Assembly (NCBI RefSeq): GCF_035582795.1
Contig: NC_134370.1
Coordinates: forward strand, 46,735,501-46,799,500
DNA from: Mycteria americana
Taxonomy: Eukaryota > Chordata > Aves > Ciconiiformes > Ciconiidae
Reading direction: 5' to 3'
DNA length: 64,000 bases
Part shown: piece by piece, positions 1 to 11,018 of the stretch
Layout: each line of letters starts with the position of its first letter
How positions within the stretch are numbered: position 1 is the first letter of the stretch
Notes under the pieces: model-generated
Told to the model about the DNA's origin: nothing
What the model saw: the letters and a program-made list of their open reading frames with translations, nothing else
The model's database searches: none
Position numbers and translations under genes: made by a program

Positions 1-994
1 GCTGAATTTAGTATTTGACACTTGCCAACATGTCACTTGAGTCAGGCATTGGATCGGCTCCTACCCCTGACACCAGCATCTCCCCTGGCTTGCAGGGAAG
101 TGTGCAGCCCCTTGAATCTCCAGGTGCTTCTTCTGCAGCTTCGAATAAAAGCCATCCCCGAGAGCTTAGAAATGTCTGTGGTGACTCCAGCCCCTTCCCT
201 TCTCAGGAGCACCCTACACAAGCCCTGTTGCACAGCACAGCAGGGACCGGGAGGATGTCATGTCTGCTGGGTGACACCCCAACCTCCCCTGAAGTCTGGG
301 TACAGCAGGGAACATGAGGACTGGAAGATGGCAACTGTGACACCAAAAACGCTTCCCAGGAGGCAGCCAAAGAGCCACAGACTGATAAATGACACATCTG
401 TTCTCTACAAATGAACAAAAATTGGCATAAGGAGTAGCAAACTGGCATTGTTAGGGGACAGATGGATAAATGTGACATATTGGGAAAGAGTTGACACAGC
501 TCTCTCAAAGTGAATTTCTTTTTTCCAAAGCTAGTGGCTTTCTTGGAAAGAGCCAGCACGTACCTGAGGGTGATCCAGCTGAGAGAAGTCACCTGCATTT
601 CCACAAGCAGATCCTTTGATGAGATGAGGTCAGTAGAGAAGTGACAAAATCTGCTAATAATATTGAATTATTCTGGATACTGCTGATGAATGCTAAGCAT
701 TGCAGGAGGACTTTTAGAGGCTGAGCAACTTGGCAATAAAATGAGATGAAAGCCAGTGCCATGGAAGTGACACACATGGGGAAACCAAGCCCTGCCTCAT
801 GACTAAAGTGCTGGGCTCTGGGACCGGGAGCTCTGACCGTCTGTGAAAGCATCCCCTCAGCACTCAGCAGAGGTCAAAACTGCAAAACCTCTCCATCAAA
901 ACTGATAGAAAGGGTTAGGAAAAGGTAGAGATGACATCAGAGGTGCCAATATTCCCTGGTGAGTCCCAGCCTGTGTGCAGTCTTGGTCCCCCCG

Positions 995-1205
995 TCCCAA
1001 TGATACAGTGGAGCTAGAAAATGTGCAGAGAAGGGTGACAGGATGATTAAAGGTTTCTGCACATGGGGTGTGTGATGAACCAGGGCTCTTTGGCATGGGA
1101 AAGAGACAACTGGGGTCACAGGGCAGAGGTCTGTGTGGCTGGGGGAGGGTGAGGAGAGACTGGTAGATCAGGGATAAACTCAAGGAGGTGACCCAGTGCA
1201 CAGCA
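995..1205 (+). mobile_element. Degraded CR1-family LINE fragment
   Basis: The segment follows the familiar CR1 RT-tail to 3' region order: a 'gaaaatgtgcagagaagg' match, then 'gacaggatgattaaagg', 'ctcttt...catgggaaagagac' and 'cagaggtctgtg'. It is 5' and 3' truncated and strongly diverged, so it is old. No open frame survives. Confidence 0.55.
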
Positions 1206-1859
1206 GCCCTCCCTGCCATGGGCCGCTGCAGATGCTACGTGGTTTAGGAACAGGACCAGACAAATCCACAGAAAGAAATCCATCAAGCACTGGTAAATAC
1301 AAAGACTGGCACAAGGAAACTTGCAAATATTTAGAGGCAGGGATCGCATCCAGGGGAAATGTTGCTACACACTTATACCAGGAGACCATCAAAGACTGGA
1401 TAGTAGGTGAGACGGGCCGCTCTCACCACAGCAGCTGCCCATGTGCAGGGATACTGCTCCCAGATGTATCACACAGGCAGCATGCTTTCATTTGGCAAGC
1501 CATTCCCAGGCTGGAAGTGTCCCTCTTTCAGCAGCCCCTCTTCTGCACACCAAGCACATCCTCCACTGGTTGCTCCATAGCACTTAGGAGCCTGCAAGCT
1601 TCGTTCATCCCTTCCAGATATCCCAGCTCCCACCAGGCTGGAAGGAAACGGCACAGAGCAGTCATGCCCACCCATCCCAGCTCTCTGCCAGGGCAGAGAG
1701 CAGGCTGGCATGGAAAGGATGCTCTGCACAAGATGCTCTGCAGCCCCCTCTCACCCCAGCCTGCCGCAATGAGTTGCACAGGGGTGGCAAGGGCTAAAGA
1801 CAAGCAATGTGTTGCGGGAAAGCAAGGAGGAACATGGAGAACATGGGCCCACACCAAGT

Positions 1860-1897
1860 CCCATATATGATACATTGTCCCATATATGACACATTGC
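1860..1897. repeat. Two-copy 19-bp direct repeat
   Basis: Two adjacent copies of a 19-bp unit beginning cccatatatga differ at two bases. It is probably a simple slippage or local duplication product. Confidence 0.7.
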
Positions 1898-2537
1898 TCC
1901 TCCCAAGCATCACAAACTAGGACATTTCTGCATCAACACTCGCACATGTGATGCAGACCCAGGCTTTATAAGTGCATTTAGGCCACTTGGATGCTGTCTG
2001 TCCAGACATGCATGATATGCCCAAAGGATGTGTATTTACCAAATGAAGCAAATTCTTGCAGACGCTTTTTGCAGCTCCCCAAGCTTTCTGTCAAAAGAAA
2101 TCATTATGCAGTTGATAATATAATTGAAACCATGCTAATTGACCAAAAGAAGAGACAACTCACTGACAGACATCTGCCAGCTCAGAGCCAGATACATCGG
2201 TCATCGCCTCAGCCACACTGAGCACCTTTTCTGCCTCTGCTCTCAGCGCTGACAGCCCCCTGCATATCCATGACCCTGAGCGTCATAACCGCTTTATGGT
2301 GTGATCCGTTATTTCATTAACACTTGACGAGGTGTGGAGAGCCGTGGGCAACTTCATTTCCACAAATCAAGGCACAGCACCCTGGAAACAGGCCAGCAAG
2401 AGAGCTGGGTGACCAGATACGAGAAAAAAAATGACTTCAGGACTGACATGGAGTGTGAGAAAAGCCTCTTTCACCGACAAATGCCAGGTATGGGTTTGAG
2501 GGAAATTTCCGAACAGCCACTATGTAAACTCTTTGGC

Positions 2538-2555
2538 TTTTTTTTTTTTTTTTTT
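2538..2555. repeat. Poly-T run (18 T)
   Basis: An uninterrupted run of 18 T. No adjacent SINE body is recognisable, so I treat it as a plain homopolymer. Confidence 0.85.
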
Positions 2556-5500
2556 CCGTAAAATCATTTTGTGTGGGCTCAAGCTCCAGAGAGCTGAAGG
2601 AGTACTTGGTGCCCACAGGCACAGGGGAGCCAAGCCACAAGAGCTCTCTGCAGCTGCCTTTGGTATTTCCCCAGCAAAACCAGGCTCATGGCAGGGAAAC
2701 CTCATCACAGATGCCAGCTTGGTGGCAACAGCTATATTATATCATGCAAATCTCATGGCCTCATCCAGCCACCCGCTTTCACACTCTGCCCAGCCAGGTT
2801 GACACTTTCAGGGCTCCAGCTGTAGCACAAATTCAACCCCTTCATTGCTGGCCCTCTGGCAGGGAGGGCAAGAAGGAACATCTGCATCCACAGGGTATTA
2901 TTTGCCCCTACCAGGGGACTTGACCCTGCAAGGGCACAGTGGTTTCCAGGTGGGATAAGATGCCTGAATGCCTCCTCTGGATGAACAGAGGAAGCGGGAC
3001 CAGCTGGGAGAGCACGGATCTGAACTCGATAGCAGGCAGTAAAGTGGAATTGATTGGAGCCGCCTGCACTCATCGATCTGAGGCAGAGCAAACTAAGGAG
3101 CTGGAGCATTTGCAGCTCAATCAGAACAACGTGCCGGTTGGAGGCCTGTGCTCTGGGGCTGGCAGGAGACCTGTGTGCCCCGGGAAAGTGTTAATGGTGG
3201 GTTTGATTAATCCAGCTGCAATGGCCACGATCACACAGCTGAGTCCTTCTCCAGACAGACTCCCACTGGCTTTACATTGCCTAGGGGCTGTGAACCACCC
3301 GTGTGAACCACCCCTTATATCTCTTAATAGGGCTGTCATCAACCATCAGGAAGATGGGCATGGCAGACAAGAGCAAAACAGAGGCCATTTCCCCCATGCA
3401 GAGAGGAACAAGTGCTTTTGTGACCAACCCAGTCCTGTGTCTCCAAAAGGGCTGGGAAGCAGAAAATGAGGTTGAATTCAGAGGGGAGTGCAAGATCTGG
3501 AGAGGCAAGGGCCAGGCAGAATGCCTGGCAGCACGTGGCTGCCTGGTTTCTGCCCTCTCAGCATCACAAAGAGGGGTTAAGAGGTGGCTGTGTGCAGGCT
3601 ATAAATCCCTGCTGCAGGAGGAGGCTCCCACTCATGGTGCAGAGTAAGAGCTCAGGCTGGCAGCTGGAACAAGGCAGGGCACACACAAACACATGGCAGC
3701 ATTTTTATATAGAGCTGTGGGGTGGCTGACTCTCCCCGGGATGTTTTTATCACATCCCAACTCCAGCTGGATGCTGGACCCACAAGGAAAGGCTCAAGAG
3801 GCTCCTCCAGGCTTTGTGCTCCCCGGAGGTCGGACAGGACAACTTTGGTGAATCCCTGCTCCATACATTTTGGGGACCATTTTCCTGGCTCTCTGGACAT
3901 TGGAGCCAGGCAAGGGGATCCCAAAACATAACAAAGCAAAAAATCAGTCTGTTGTAGCCTGTTTGCCTGCCCTGTATAGTGCTGGCAGACTGGAAAATGC
4001 CCTTTGAAGCTTGAGCTTTAGAAGAACCAGGACCATCTCATGCACTGTTGTGGGCTCATAAAGCCTCTCAAGAGCATCATAGCTGAACATTCATGTCAAG
4101 AAATGCTTGAGTCCTTCTCCTTCAGTCCTTGGTGCACGTCTCATGAGCTAGAAGAGGATGGGGAGGTGGATGGTGGGGACAGAGCCATGTCAGGTTGCTT
4201 GCAACTGTCTCCTAGCTCAGATGTGCTGTCCTTTGCCCCACATCCCACCTAAACCTTCACCTCCAAAATCTTCCCAGCCACAGGACCCTTCTCTGGCCTG
4301 GCCTTCCTCCAGCATCCTGCACTGGCTCGGCAGTGCCTGCGGGTATGGGAATATGGGATACTGGGCTAGATGGTATAACTCAGTGGAGTCGCTGATTTCC
4401 TTAGGAAAGAAGGTGGGCTTTCGGCAGCAGAGCAAATTGCAAGCTGAATTTATAGCCTCTGAATACCCAGAGATGACAGTGCTGGCCTGTGTCAGTGCAC
4501 GGATTTCTATCACCAGTAAAACACGGAGCGCCTCCTTGCAGCACTGGAATCCGTCCTGCCTCCCTGGGCACCAGCACTGCTCCTGGGATTGTTCTAGGGA
4601 TCTGAGACCAGAAGAGGAGGCGGTGGGGATCGTTCTGCCTCCCATCAGCCTCCTTGAGACGGGAAAAGGAGGCCAGGGGCTGCTCCAGTGAGGGAACAGC
4701 TGGAGAGACTGCTCAAGGGGCAGAGCAGCCAAGACAGCCGTGCAGTGATGAATTGCTCTTGTCCCTGTGCCAGCTGGAAGATTTATATCTGTGCCACAGA
4801 GTGGCAATGTCTGGGCCCAGCAGCACTCTCTGCCTGGCTGCACCGGCATTTCGACATTGCAGGTACCTTTAAAACCCCATTGAACGCAACCCACAGGCAT
4901 CAGAGGGCTTGGAGAAAAGCCACCAAGGGACAGAGAACTGCAGAGGAGCCTGCCTGAAGCAGCTGTCTGGCCCAGGCCCCCGCCACTTATCTCTGTGTCC
5001 ACTCACCACCTCCCTGCTCACTTCCATGTTTGACTGACTCCTCCTTATCGCTGCAGCGTTTATCTCAGTCACGCCTGTTCCAGCAGTTGAGATCATTGTT
5101 ACTCTGCTGGCTTCCCCTTCCAGAAACATCTGCTGAGCACGCAAAGCATGAGCCCCGCTGCCTCCTCCCTGCCCACAGAGGAGGCTGTGCTGTGCACACC
5201 ATGTGAGCAGCACGCAGCCATGCAAACGTGAGCCCTGCACCATGCAAGGCCAAGAATAGGGATCAAGACCATGGCGGACACCAGCCTCAGGGGTCCTGCT
5301 CTGCCTGCCCGTGCAAGTGCCCGAGGAGGAATCCCCTGGTCGCTGCGTGTGTTGCTGTAGGTTCTCCATCCCTGCTGGGCACGGGCAGCACGTCCTGCCA
5401 GAGGTGTTCCATATCTCCACACCGTCCCACCTTCTCCCTTGGGTGCTTCTTCCCCACCACGGCTGTGCTGATTCCAACACAGCAATTGTCCAGGGCATGA

Positions 5501-6929
5501 GAGCAGGCCGGCATGGAGCTGGGCTTGTTCTTTCACTGGTGACACAACCCAGCTCAGTGGAATTGTGTCACCACCAGTTCAGCATGGAGGAAGGCATAAG
5601 AGGCCAGGCACAGGGCAGCACAAGGACCTCTCCCCTCCACAGGCTTGTGCCTTGAGATTCAGAGGTTGTGGTGACCCCACCTCTACAGCTCAGCTGCCCC
5701 CTGTCCTGCAGATGTCTGGGTGGTCAGATCTCTCTCCATGGTGCAGCCAAGGGGCTGATGATGGTGTTAAACTCCCTGGGCATGGGAGGAGACACACATA
5801 TCTCCTACCGGTGATGCTGCACCCACTTTAGGTCCAGCATGAGGACACAGAAGGTGACAGGGTTGTCCACAGATGAGCAAGAGCAGTGTCCCTGTGGCCA
5901 GGAGGGACAGACTGGGATCCTTGGAGGGCAGACAAGGGAGGGAGAAGGGAATCACTGGGGCAGGAAGGCAGTACCAAAAGCCACATGGACACCCAGGTCA
6001 TTCAGTGATACCACCGAAGAGCCCCTCCTCCACCATCTTCCGGTCAGCCAGGTTTGATGTTGTGGAGAGCATCTCCCATTGCAAAGGTTCCCACCACTAC
6101 TGAGGGACCAGCATGCACACCAATGCCCAGGGCAAGTCAACAGCGAAGAGTCTGAGGGAAGAAAGACGTGAGCATAGACAAAGAGAGGACACAAAAGGCC
6201 ATTCTGTCTTCACCACTGAGCTCTTTTGGGGTTGGATACAAGCAAGATGAGGTCAGGGTTGCAGGAGTAATTACTTCACAGAGTATCAAGGTGCATGGGG
6301 CCTTCCTCTGGTTTGTCCCAAGCCTCAGCAAGACTCTTTTACATTTAGGACTCACCACCTGCAGCATATATACAAGGATGGATGTGGTGCAGGGACATAC
6401 CCCTGCCCAGCACGGGCAGCACAGCTGCAGGAGACCGCTGCCTCTTCCAGCACTCCCTCACATGCAGGCAAAACACGTAGGGGTGTGTATATATGATGCC
6501 GAGTGATGAGGCTTCTGTGACCAGCTGTTCCCCGTGATGAAGCACAAAGGTATGAGTCATCTGGGCCATCCAAGTGCCTTGAAGTGCCATGATTGCTCTA
6601 AAAATATTTTACACAAAGAAATCCTTTTGATCCCAGGTGTTTTGAATTCTTTGCATACCTGTGAAAATAAAAGAGCCTTTAATACTTGGAGCACTGTAAA
6701 AATCAGCAACAGTGGTGATGGCAAACAGTCATTAACTATTAACGTGTGTTTCACCAGGAAGAAACAGGAATGGCAGCACAGACTGATGCCTGCCACTGTT
6801 TTGGGCCACAAAGACAATGTCATTGTTAGTCCCTTGTCTTCCTCTCTGAGTCCATAGGCACCACCCTGGCATGCCGAGTTGTTAGTCCCTGAGAAACACC
6901 CACGGGGTGATAGGTGGGATTGCAGCTGA

Positions 6930-7290
6930 GCAGGGGTTGGGGCCAGGGTTAGGGACAGAGTGAGAGTTGGGATATGGGGCAGGATGAGGGGAGCAGTCGG
7001 GATAAGAGTTGGGTGGGGGTCAGGACTACAGCTGGAAGCAGGGACAGAGTCAGGATCACAGTCTGGAGTCGGGCCAAGGCCAGAGAAGAAGGGATAGGGT
7101 TAGGAGTGGGATTAAAGAGGGTTAAAACCAGAGATAGGGGGGTTAGGCTTAGAATCAGGGTTAGATTCGGGGCTAGGGTCAGGGAAGGAGGTGACACAGG
7201 TTTAGAGGTGGGAGAGAGTCAGGGTTTAAGGTCAGGGTCAGGCCAGGGTGTGGGGTGTGAAGAGAACCAGAGTCACGGCCCGGGCTAGGG
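6930..7290. repeat. Degenerate telomere-like G-rich tract
   Basis: The + strand is a long series of G-rich words such as agggttaggg, cagggttag, ggttaggag and ctagggtcaggg, separated by irregular spacers. Spacing is uneven, so this is not a clean TTAGGG array. It looks like a decayed interstitial telomeric repeat or a G-rich minisatellite with telomere-like units. G-quadruplex formation is plausible from the many GGG runs. Confidence 0.6.
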
Positions 7291-7626
7291 TCCAGGTGGG
7301 GACCAGAAGCCGGGTTCGGGGGGCGGGCCCGTGCGGGGCCAGGAGGCGGGGGCAGAGCGGGGGTCCCGATTAGGGGGCCAGGGGCAGGGTTGGGTCGCCG
7401 GCCTGGCCGAACCCCGCGGGGCCCCTCCCCGCCGCGCAGGCGCACACAGCCCAGCCGTGAGGGGGAGGGGGGGAGAGAGAACCCGCCATTCACCCCACAT
7501 CGCCATGGAGACATTGCACAGCGAGGGCGGAGCGCGAACGTGTGTGCCCCACCCCGCGCCGCGAGTTCAGCGTCGTCACCACTAAGAGTGCCGCGCCGGC
7601 TGGTGTACCCAGAGCTTCGGTAGCGC

Positions 7627-7698
7627 GCCGTGATCGTATAGTGGTTAGTACTCTGCGTTGTGGCCGCAGCAACCTCGGTTCGAATCCGAGTCACGGCA
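7627..7698 (+). tRNA. tRNA-His (anticodon GUG)
   Basis: A 72-nt cloverleaf. The acceptor stem GCCGTGA (7627-7633) pairs with TCACGGC (7691-7697). The anticodon loop contains TTGTGGC with GTG, and the T-arm CTCGGTTCGAATCCGAG is the pol III B box. The A box lies in the D-arm (TATAGTGGTTAGTA). No intron and no encoded CCA. The sequence matches the vertebrate tRNA-His(GTG) I remember. A T6 terminator follows 34 nt downstream. Confidence 0.97.
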
Positions 7699-7732
7699 TC
7701 GCCCTGGCGATACCACGGCATAAGAGCTCTAC

Positions 7733-7738
7733 TTTTTT
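7733..7738 (+). terminator. Pol III T-run terminator of the + strand tRNA-His
   Basis: Six T residues 34 nt after the tRNA 3' end, followed by a longer T-rich block that could serve as backup terminators. Confidence 0.75.
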
Positions 7739-7740
7739 CC

Positions 7741-7852
7741 GACGCCGTCCTTTTTTTTTTTATTTTCTGTTTTTTTGTTTAATTCTTTTTTAAATTTTTA
7801 AAAATGTTTTGGTTTGTTTTATTTTAATTTTTATTTTATTTGAATTTCCCGT
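7741..7852. repeat. T-rich low-complexity block between the tRNA genes
   Basis: About 110 bases dominated by T on +, with runs of 7-11 T, inside an otherwise GC-rich neighbourhood. It sits just past the + tRNA terminator. A weaker A-rich stretch (7950-8030) takes the mirror position next to the - tRNA. Confidence 0.8.
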
Positions 7853-8024
7853 TGTGCTGTTACTTATCCCTCGCCTCCCTGCAAAGTCCCCAGGCTGGGC
7901 GGGCACGGCACGGCCCCGCCCCGCAGCACCGCGCCCCGCCAGGAGCCGGGGAAAAAAATGTGAAATATCGGCGCGACGTGAAAAAAAAGTGAAGACTAAT
8001 GAAGTAGTAGAAGAGGGAAAAACG

Positions 8025-8029
8025 AAAAA
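8025..8029 (-). terminator. Pol III T-run terminator of the - strand tRNA-His
   Basis: AAAAA on + is TTTTT on -, 36 nt past the 3' end of the second tRNA, in the same relative position as the terminator of the first copy. Confidence 0.7.
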
Positions 8030-8065
8030 TTACAGAGCCCCTTTGCCGTGCTACCGCCGGAGCGA

Positions 8066-8137
8066 TGCCGTGACTCGGATTCGAACCGAGGTTGCTGCGG
8101 CCACAACGCAGAGTACTAACCACTATACGATCACGGC
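8066..8137 (-). tRNA. tRNA-His (anticodon GUG), second copy
   Basis: Identical over all 72 nt to the copy on +, in opposite orientation, with the two 3' ends facing each other across 367 bp. Acceptor stem, A box, GTG anticodon and B box are intact. It shares diverged flanks with the first copy, so the pair arose by inverted duplication. Confidence 0.97.
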
Positions 8138-8202
8138 GCGCTACTGGAGCTCTGTAGATTTACGCCGGCACAGCGCTCTTAGTGGTGATGACGCTGAGCT
8201 CG

Positions 8203-9080
8203 AGGTGCGAGCTGGGGCAGTGCTCCCACGCGCGAGCCGCGCGTGGAGCAGGGGCACGGTGCTTGCATGTGTGTTCTGCGCTGGCAGGTGCGGCGCTGAG
8301 TTTGCCCGAGCACCTGGTGAGTGTGTGAGCAGTGCCCGGGCTGTATACATCCCACAGGTGTTTGCACAAGTAGCCCACGAGTGTTGCAGCGGGCTGGGGG
8401 AGCCTTGCACACGCGGGGACGAGTTTACACCAGCGTTGCACAAGCCATGTTCAGGGTTTTACTCCTTGTCATCCACACACTGACTTGTGCGAGCAGGTGC
8501 TGAGCGCCCTCGCACCACACCAAACCCAAATTTAGACAGCTTTGGCAACAGAACTGGACAAAATCCACAGGCAGAAGGTTCTGCTCGTGTGCGCTGGGAA
8601 ACTGGCACAGGGAGCATTTGCATAGGGGCACCGTGTGGCACGTGGACACCCCGAGCATCCCGTGGGGTCATTAATTGGCAGTGTCTGAACCGATTCCTGC
8701 AAATCCCTGGTGTTGGCATCACATTGCTTCACCACTCCCTGTGCAAAGAAAAAGCAGGGAGATACCATCTGGGTGCACATACGTGGGGATGGGACTCCCG
8801 CCGTCCCGCATGAGAAAATGTTTTCCAACACACACTGGCGGGCAGCGTTTTAGCTGGCTGCAGCCCTGTCCATCCTGCGCTGCTCAGGGACCGGGTGACA
8901 CGACTGCACCGCTGCATCTTTGGAGGCCACGCGTACCCAGCTCTTTTCCTGGGAAGCATTTCCTGGGGCAGGGTAAAGGTTGGATTTCTGCTTTTAATAT
9001 CTTCCCTCAAGGCTCGTTTCACCTGGGGGTGAAATTATCCTGGGCAACCTTTTTTGGGCTGCACGGTGCCCTGCATGGCT
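8203..9080. other. Non-coding stretch between tRNA genes and SLC28A1 5' region
   Basis: Moderately GC-rich sequence without a supportable exon, RNA gene or transposon. Open frames here are incidental. Confidence 0.5.
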
Positions 9081-9259
9081 GCCCTGCTGGGCTCCCCCGC
9101 ACGCCCTCGTGGGCGCCCGGGCGCCCGGGCAAGAGCCCCGGGAGGAGCCGGGGCGGCCCTAGCCCCGCAGCGCCCAGCCCAGCTCTTTGGACCGAGCTGT
9201 TAATCGCTAACCGGGGCGCGGGGCCGGGGCCGGGAGCTGCTCAGCCGCGGGGCTGGCAG
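9080..9259 (+). promoter_or_regulatory. SLC28A1: CpG-rich block, candidate promoter and non-coding exon 1 of SLC28A1
   Basis: A dense CpG segment ends in a good splice donor (ggctggcag|gtgagc, exon end 9259). The next acceptor in this transcript direction that fits is at 10957/10958, the exon carrying the SLC28A1 start codon. I infer that 9180-9259 or so is 5'UTR exon 1. The transcription start cannot be placed from sequence alone. Confidence 0.45.
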
Positions 9260-9261
9260 GT

Positions 9262-10030
9262 GAGCGCGGGGGGCTAGCGGGCGCCAGGGCAGGGGGGAGC
9301 CGTGGGGCACGGGGAGGGCGTGAGGCTGTGGGGGGCGTGAGGGCGTGGGGCATGAGGACATGGGGGGGTGTGAAGACGTGGGGTGCAGGGACACAGTGGG
9401 GAGGGCAGAGGGGCGTGCGGCCACACTGCACCACGAGGCCGTGAGGGTCCACAGGGGACAGGAGGGTGCAGGGGGCACAGGCACAGCATGAGGACATGGG
9501 GCGCGATGGGGTGAGGGGGCACGTGGGGGGCACCCACCTGCTGCCCCACTGATTGGCTGCCCGTCCACGTGGCCCGACCCCCGAAGGGGAGGGCAGCCAA
9601 TGAGGCCTCACCAAAACAAAAGGTAGATGAGCCACATTGGGGGGTGGCATTGGGGGGGGCCATGGAGGTGGCATCAGCCATGGGGCCCTGGAGGACACTG
9701 AGCCTGGAGGGGATGGGGAGAGCTGGGAGCCCTGGGTGGGGGTCCCAGAGCCCTGGAAGGTCCTGGAGGGGTCCCTGAGTGCTGGGGGTGCTGGGGGGGT
9801 CACTGAGCATAGAGGGGTCCTGGGGGGTGTCCCTGAAACGGTGGTGGGCCTGGGGAGGGGGGATCCTCCTGATCTCTGCCAGGATCCTGATGAGGGGTCC
9901 CTGAGCCCTGGGGGGCACTGGGGGTGCTGGAGGCTCTGGAGGAGGTCTGGGCTCCTGGGCTCCTACCATGGCCCTGGGTCCTGCCCTGCTGCTGAGGACC
10001 CATGAACCCAGGGACACGCTGGGGGCCAGC
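9262..10030. repeat. G-rich imperfect minisatellite in SLC28A1 intron 1
   Basis: Imperfect units such as gtgagggcgtggggcatgaggac (9300-9540) and later ggggtcctggggggt (9700-9960) give strong G skew on + just downstream of the proposed first exon. No clean period is kept, so I call it a degenerate minisatellite. Confidence 0.6.
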
Positions 10031-11018
10031 ATGCCTCAGTGGTCCCCCTTGGTGGCCCCACTGGCCTGTGGAGCCTACCGCCACCTTCAGCTGCCATGAG
10101 GTCCCACGTTGAGGGGGATGTTCTCCAAAACTCCTCACCTCCACTTGTTTCGTTTGAGGCTGGGTCGCTCCCTTCAGTGGACCCTAATTCTCACACTGTG
10201 GGAAGCAGGCGACAACCCTGCTATCTCCACCTTCTCCATGCAGACCTCTACAACTCTCCTCCAAAGCAAGGACAACTCCTTACTCCCTCTGTTCTCATGC
10301 AGAAGTGCTCCTGCAGTTGATCACTGCCTTCTCTGTGACTTCTCTGCTCTTCCCTCATCCTTCTCCAGACAGATGAACCGGGAGGGTGTACAAATGGCAT
10401 GCTCCAAGGGTTCCTGCCCTGGCATAGCACTAGTTCTTCTGGCTTTGCTGGACCAGTTCTCCCAGTATGATCCTCCTTTAGAACCAGTCCCCATGCAAAC
10501 TACCACTTACTCTGACCCATTGCTCCTGCACTGTAGTAGTTAACATTAAAGGGCCTTCTTTCTTATCTTACTCGGTTGCACCAAGAGCTCTCAATGAGGC
10601 ATGCAGCCAGATTTATTTTTTGCAAAATCCCACTTGCAAAGGGGCTCACAGAGGCCACTGGCCACTGCCACCAACTTGGAGGATGAGTACCATCTCTCCC
10701 TCCTGCATCTAATCCTCTCCTGTAATTCCTTGGAAGCAAGGACGAGCAAAGACCTTCCCAGAGTTACAGGAGAATGAGGAAGTCAGCACACCAGCCCCAC
10801 AGCTTGAGGATGCCATGGGATGGTCTCTTGATGTGCTCATGCAGGAACCGCTCTGAATCCCTAGTGCAAAGGGCGTTCTCCTCTAGGAGACCCAAAATTG
10901 AAAATCGGGGTTGGACATTCGTCCTTCCCAGAGCTGATCCTGTCTTTCTCTCCTCAGCCAGCATTGGTACCTCGCAGTGCTGTTTCTCTAATGCATTGAA
11001 GCTGCGGCACTTCTGGAG

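Larger units (their letters stand above)
1..7560. other. Intergenic region left of the tRNA-His pair
   Basis: I find no supportable coding exon here. The open frames are short, lack conserved motifs and overlap one another on both strands. The stretch contains one CR1-like remnant (about 995-1205), a two-copy 19-bp direct repeat (1860-1897), an 18-base T run (2538-2555) and, at its right edge, a telomere-like G-rich tract. AT-rich patches near 2230-2330 and 6590-6740 could be conserved non-coding elements, but only an alignment could show that. Confidence 0.6.
7561..8202. repeat. Inverted duplication carrying two tRNA-His genes
   Basis: The left arm (about 7561-7745) and the right arm (about 8020-8202, reversed) match across more than the tRNA genes. 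Shared sequence includes about 65 bp of 5' flank (ag-tcagcgtc-tcaccactaagag and tagcgcgccg motifs) and about 40 bp of 3' flank (a cacggca-a-g-gctct motif and a T run). The tRNA bodies are identical while the flanks have drifted. This suggests an old duplication with selection or gene conversion on the tRNAs. Confidence 0.8.

Noticed and set aside
7179-7721. 180-codon open frame on -
   Set aside because: It is a product of GC-rich and telomere-like repeat sequence plus the tRNA antisense; no domain seen.
7809-8483. 224-codon open frame on +
   Set aside because: It runs through the antisense of a tRNA-His gene and through low-complexity sequence; no conserved protein features.
9207-10032. Long Pro/His-rich open frames on - (198 and 252 codons)
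   Set aside because: They come from G-rich minisatellite sequence in SLC28A1 intron 1, where stop codons are rare on the C-rich strand.
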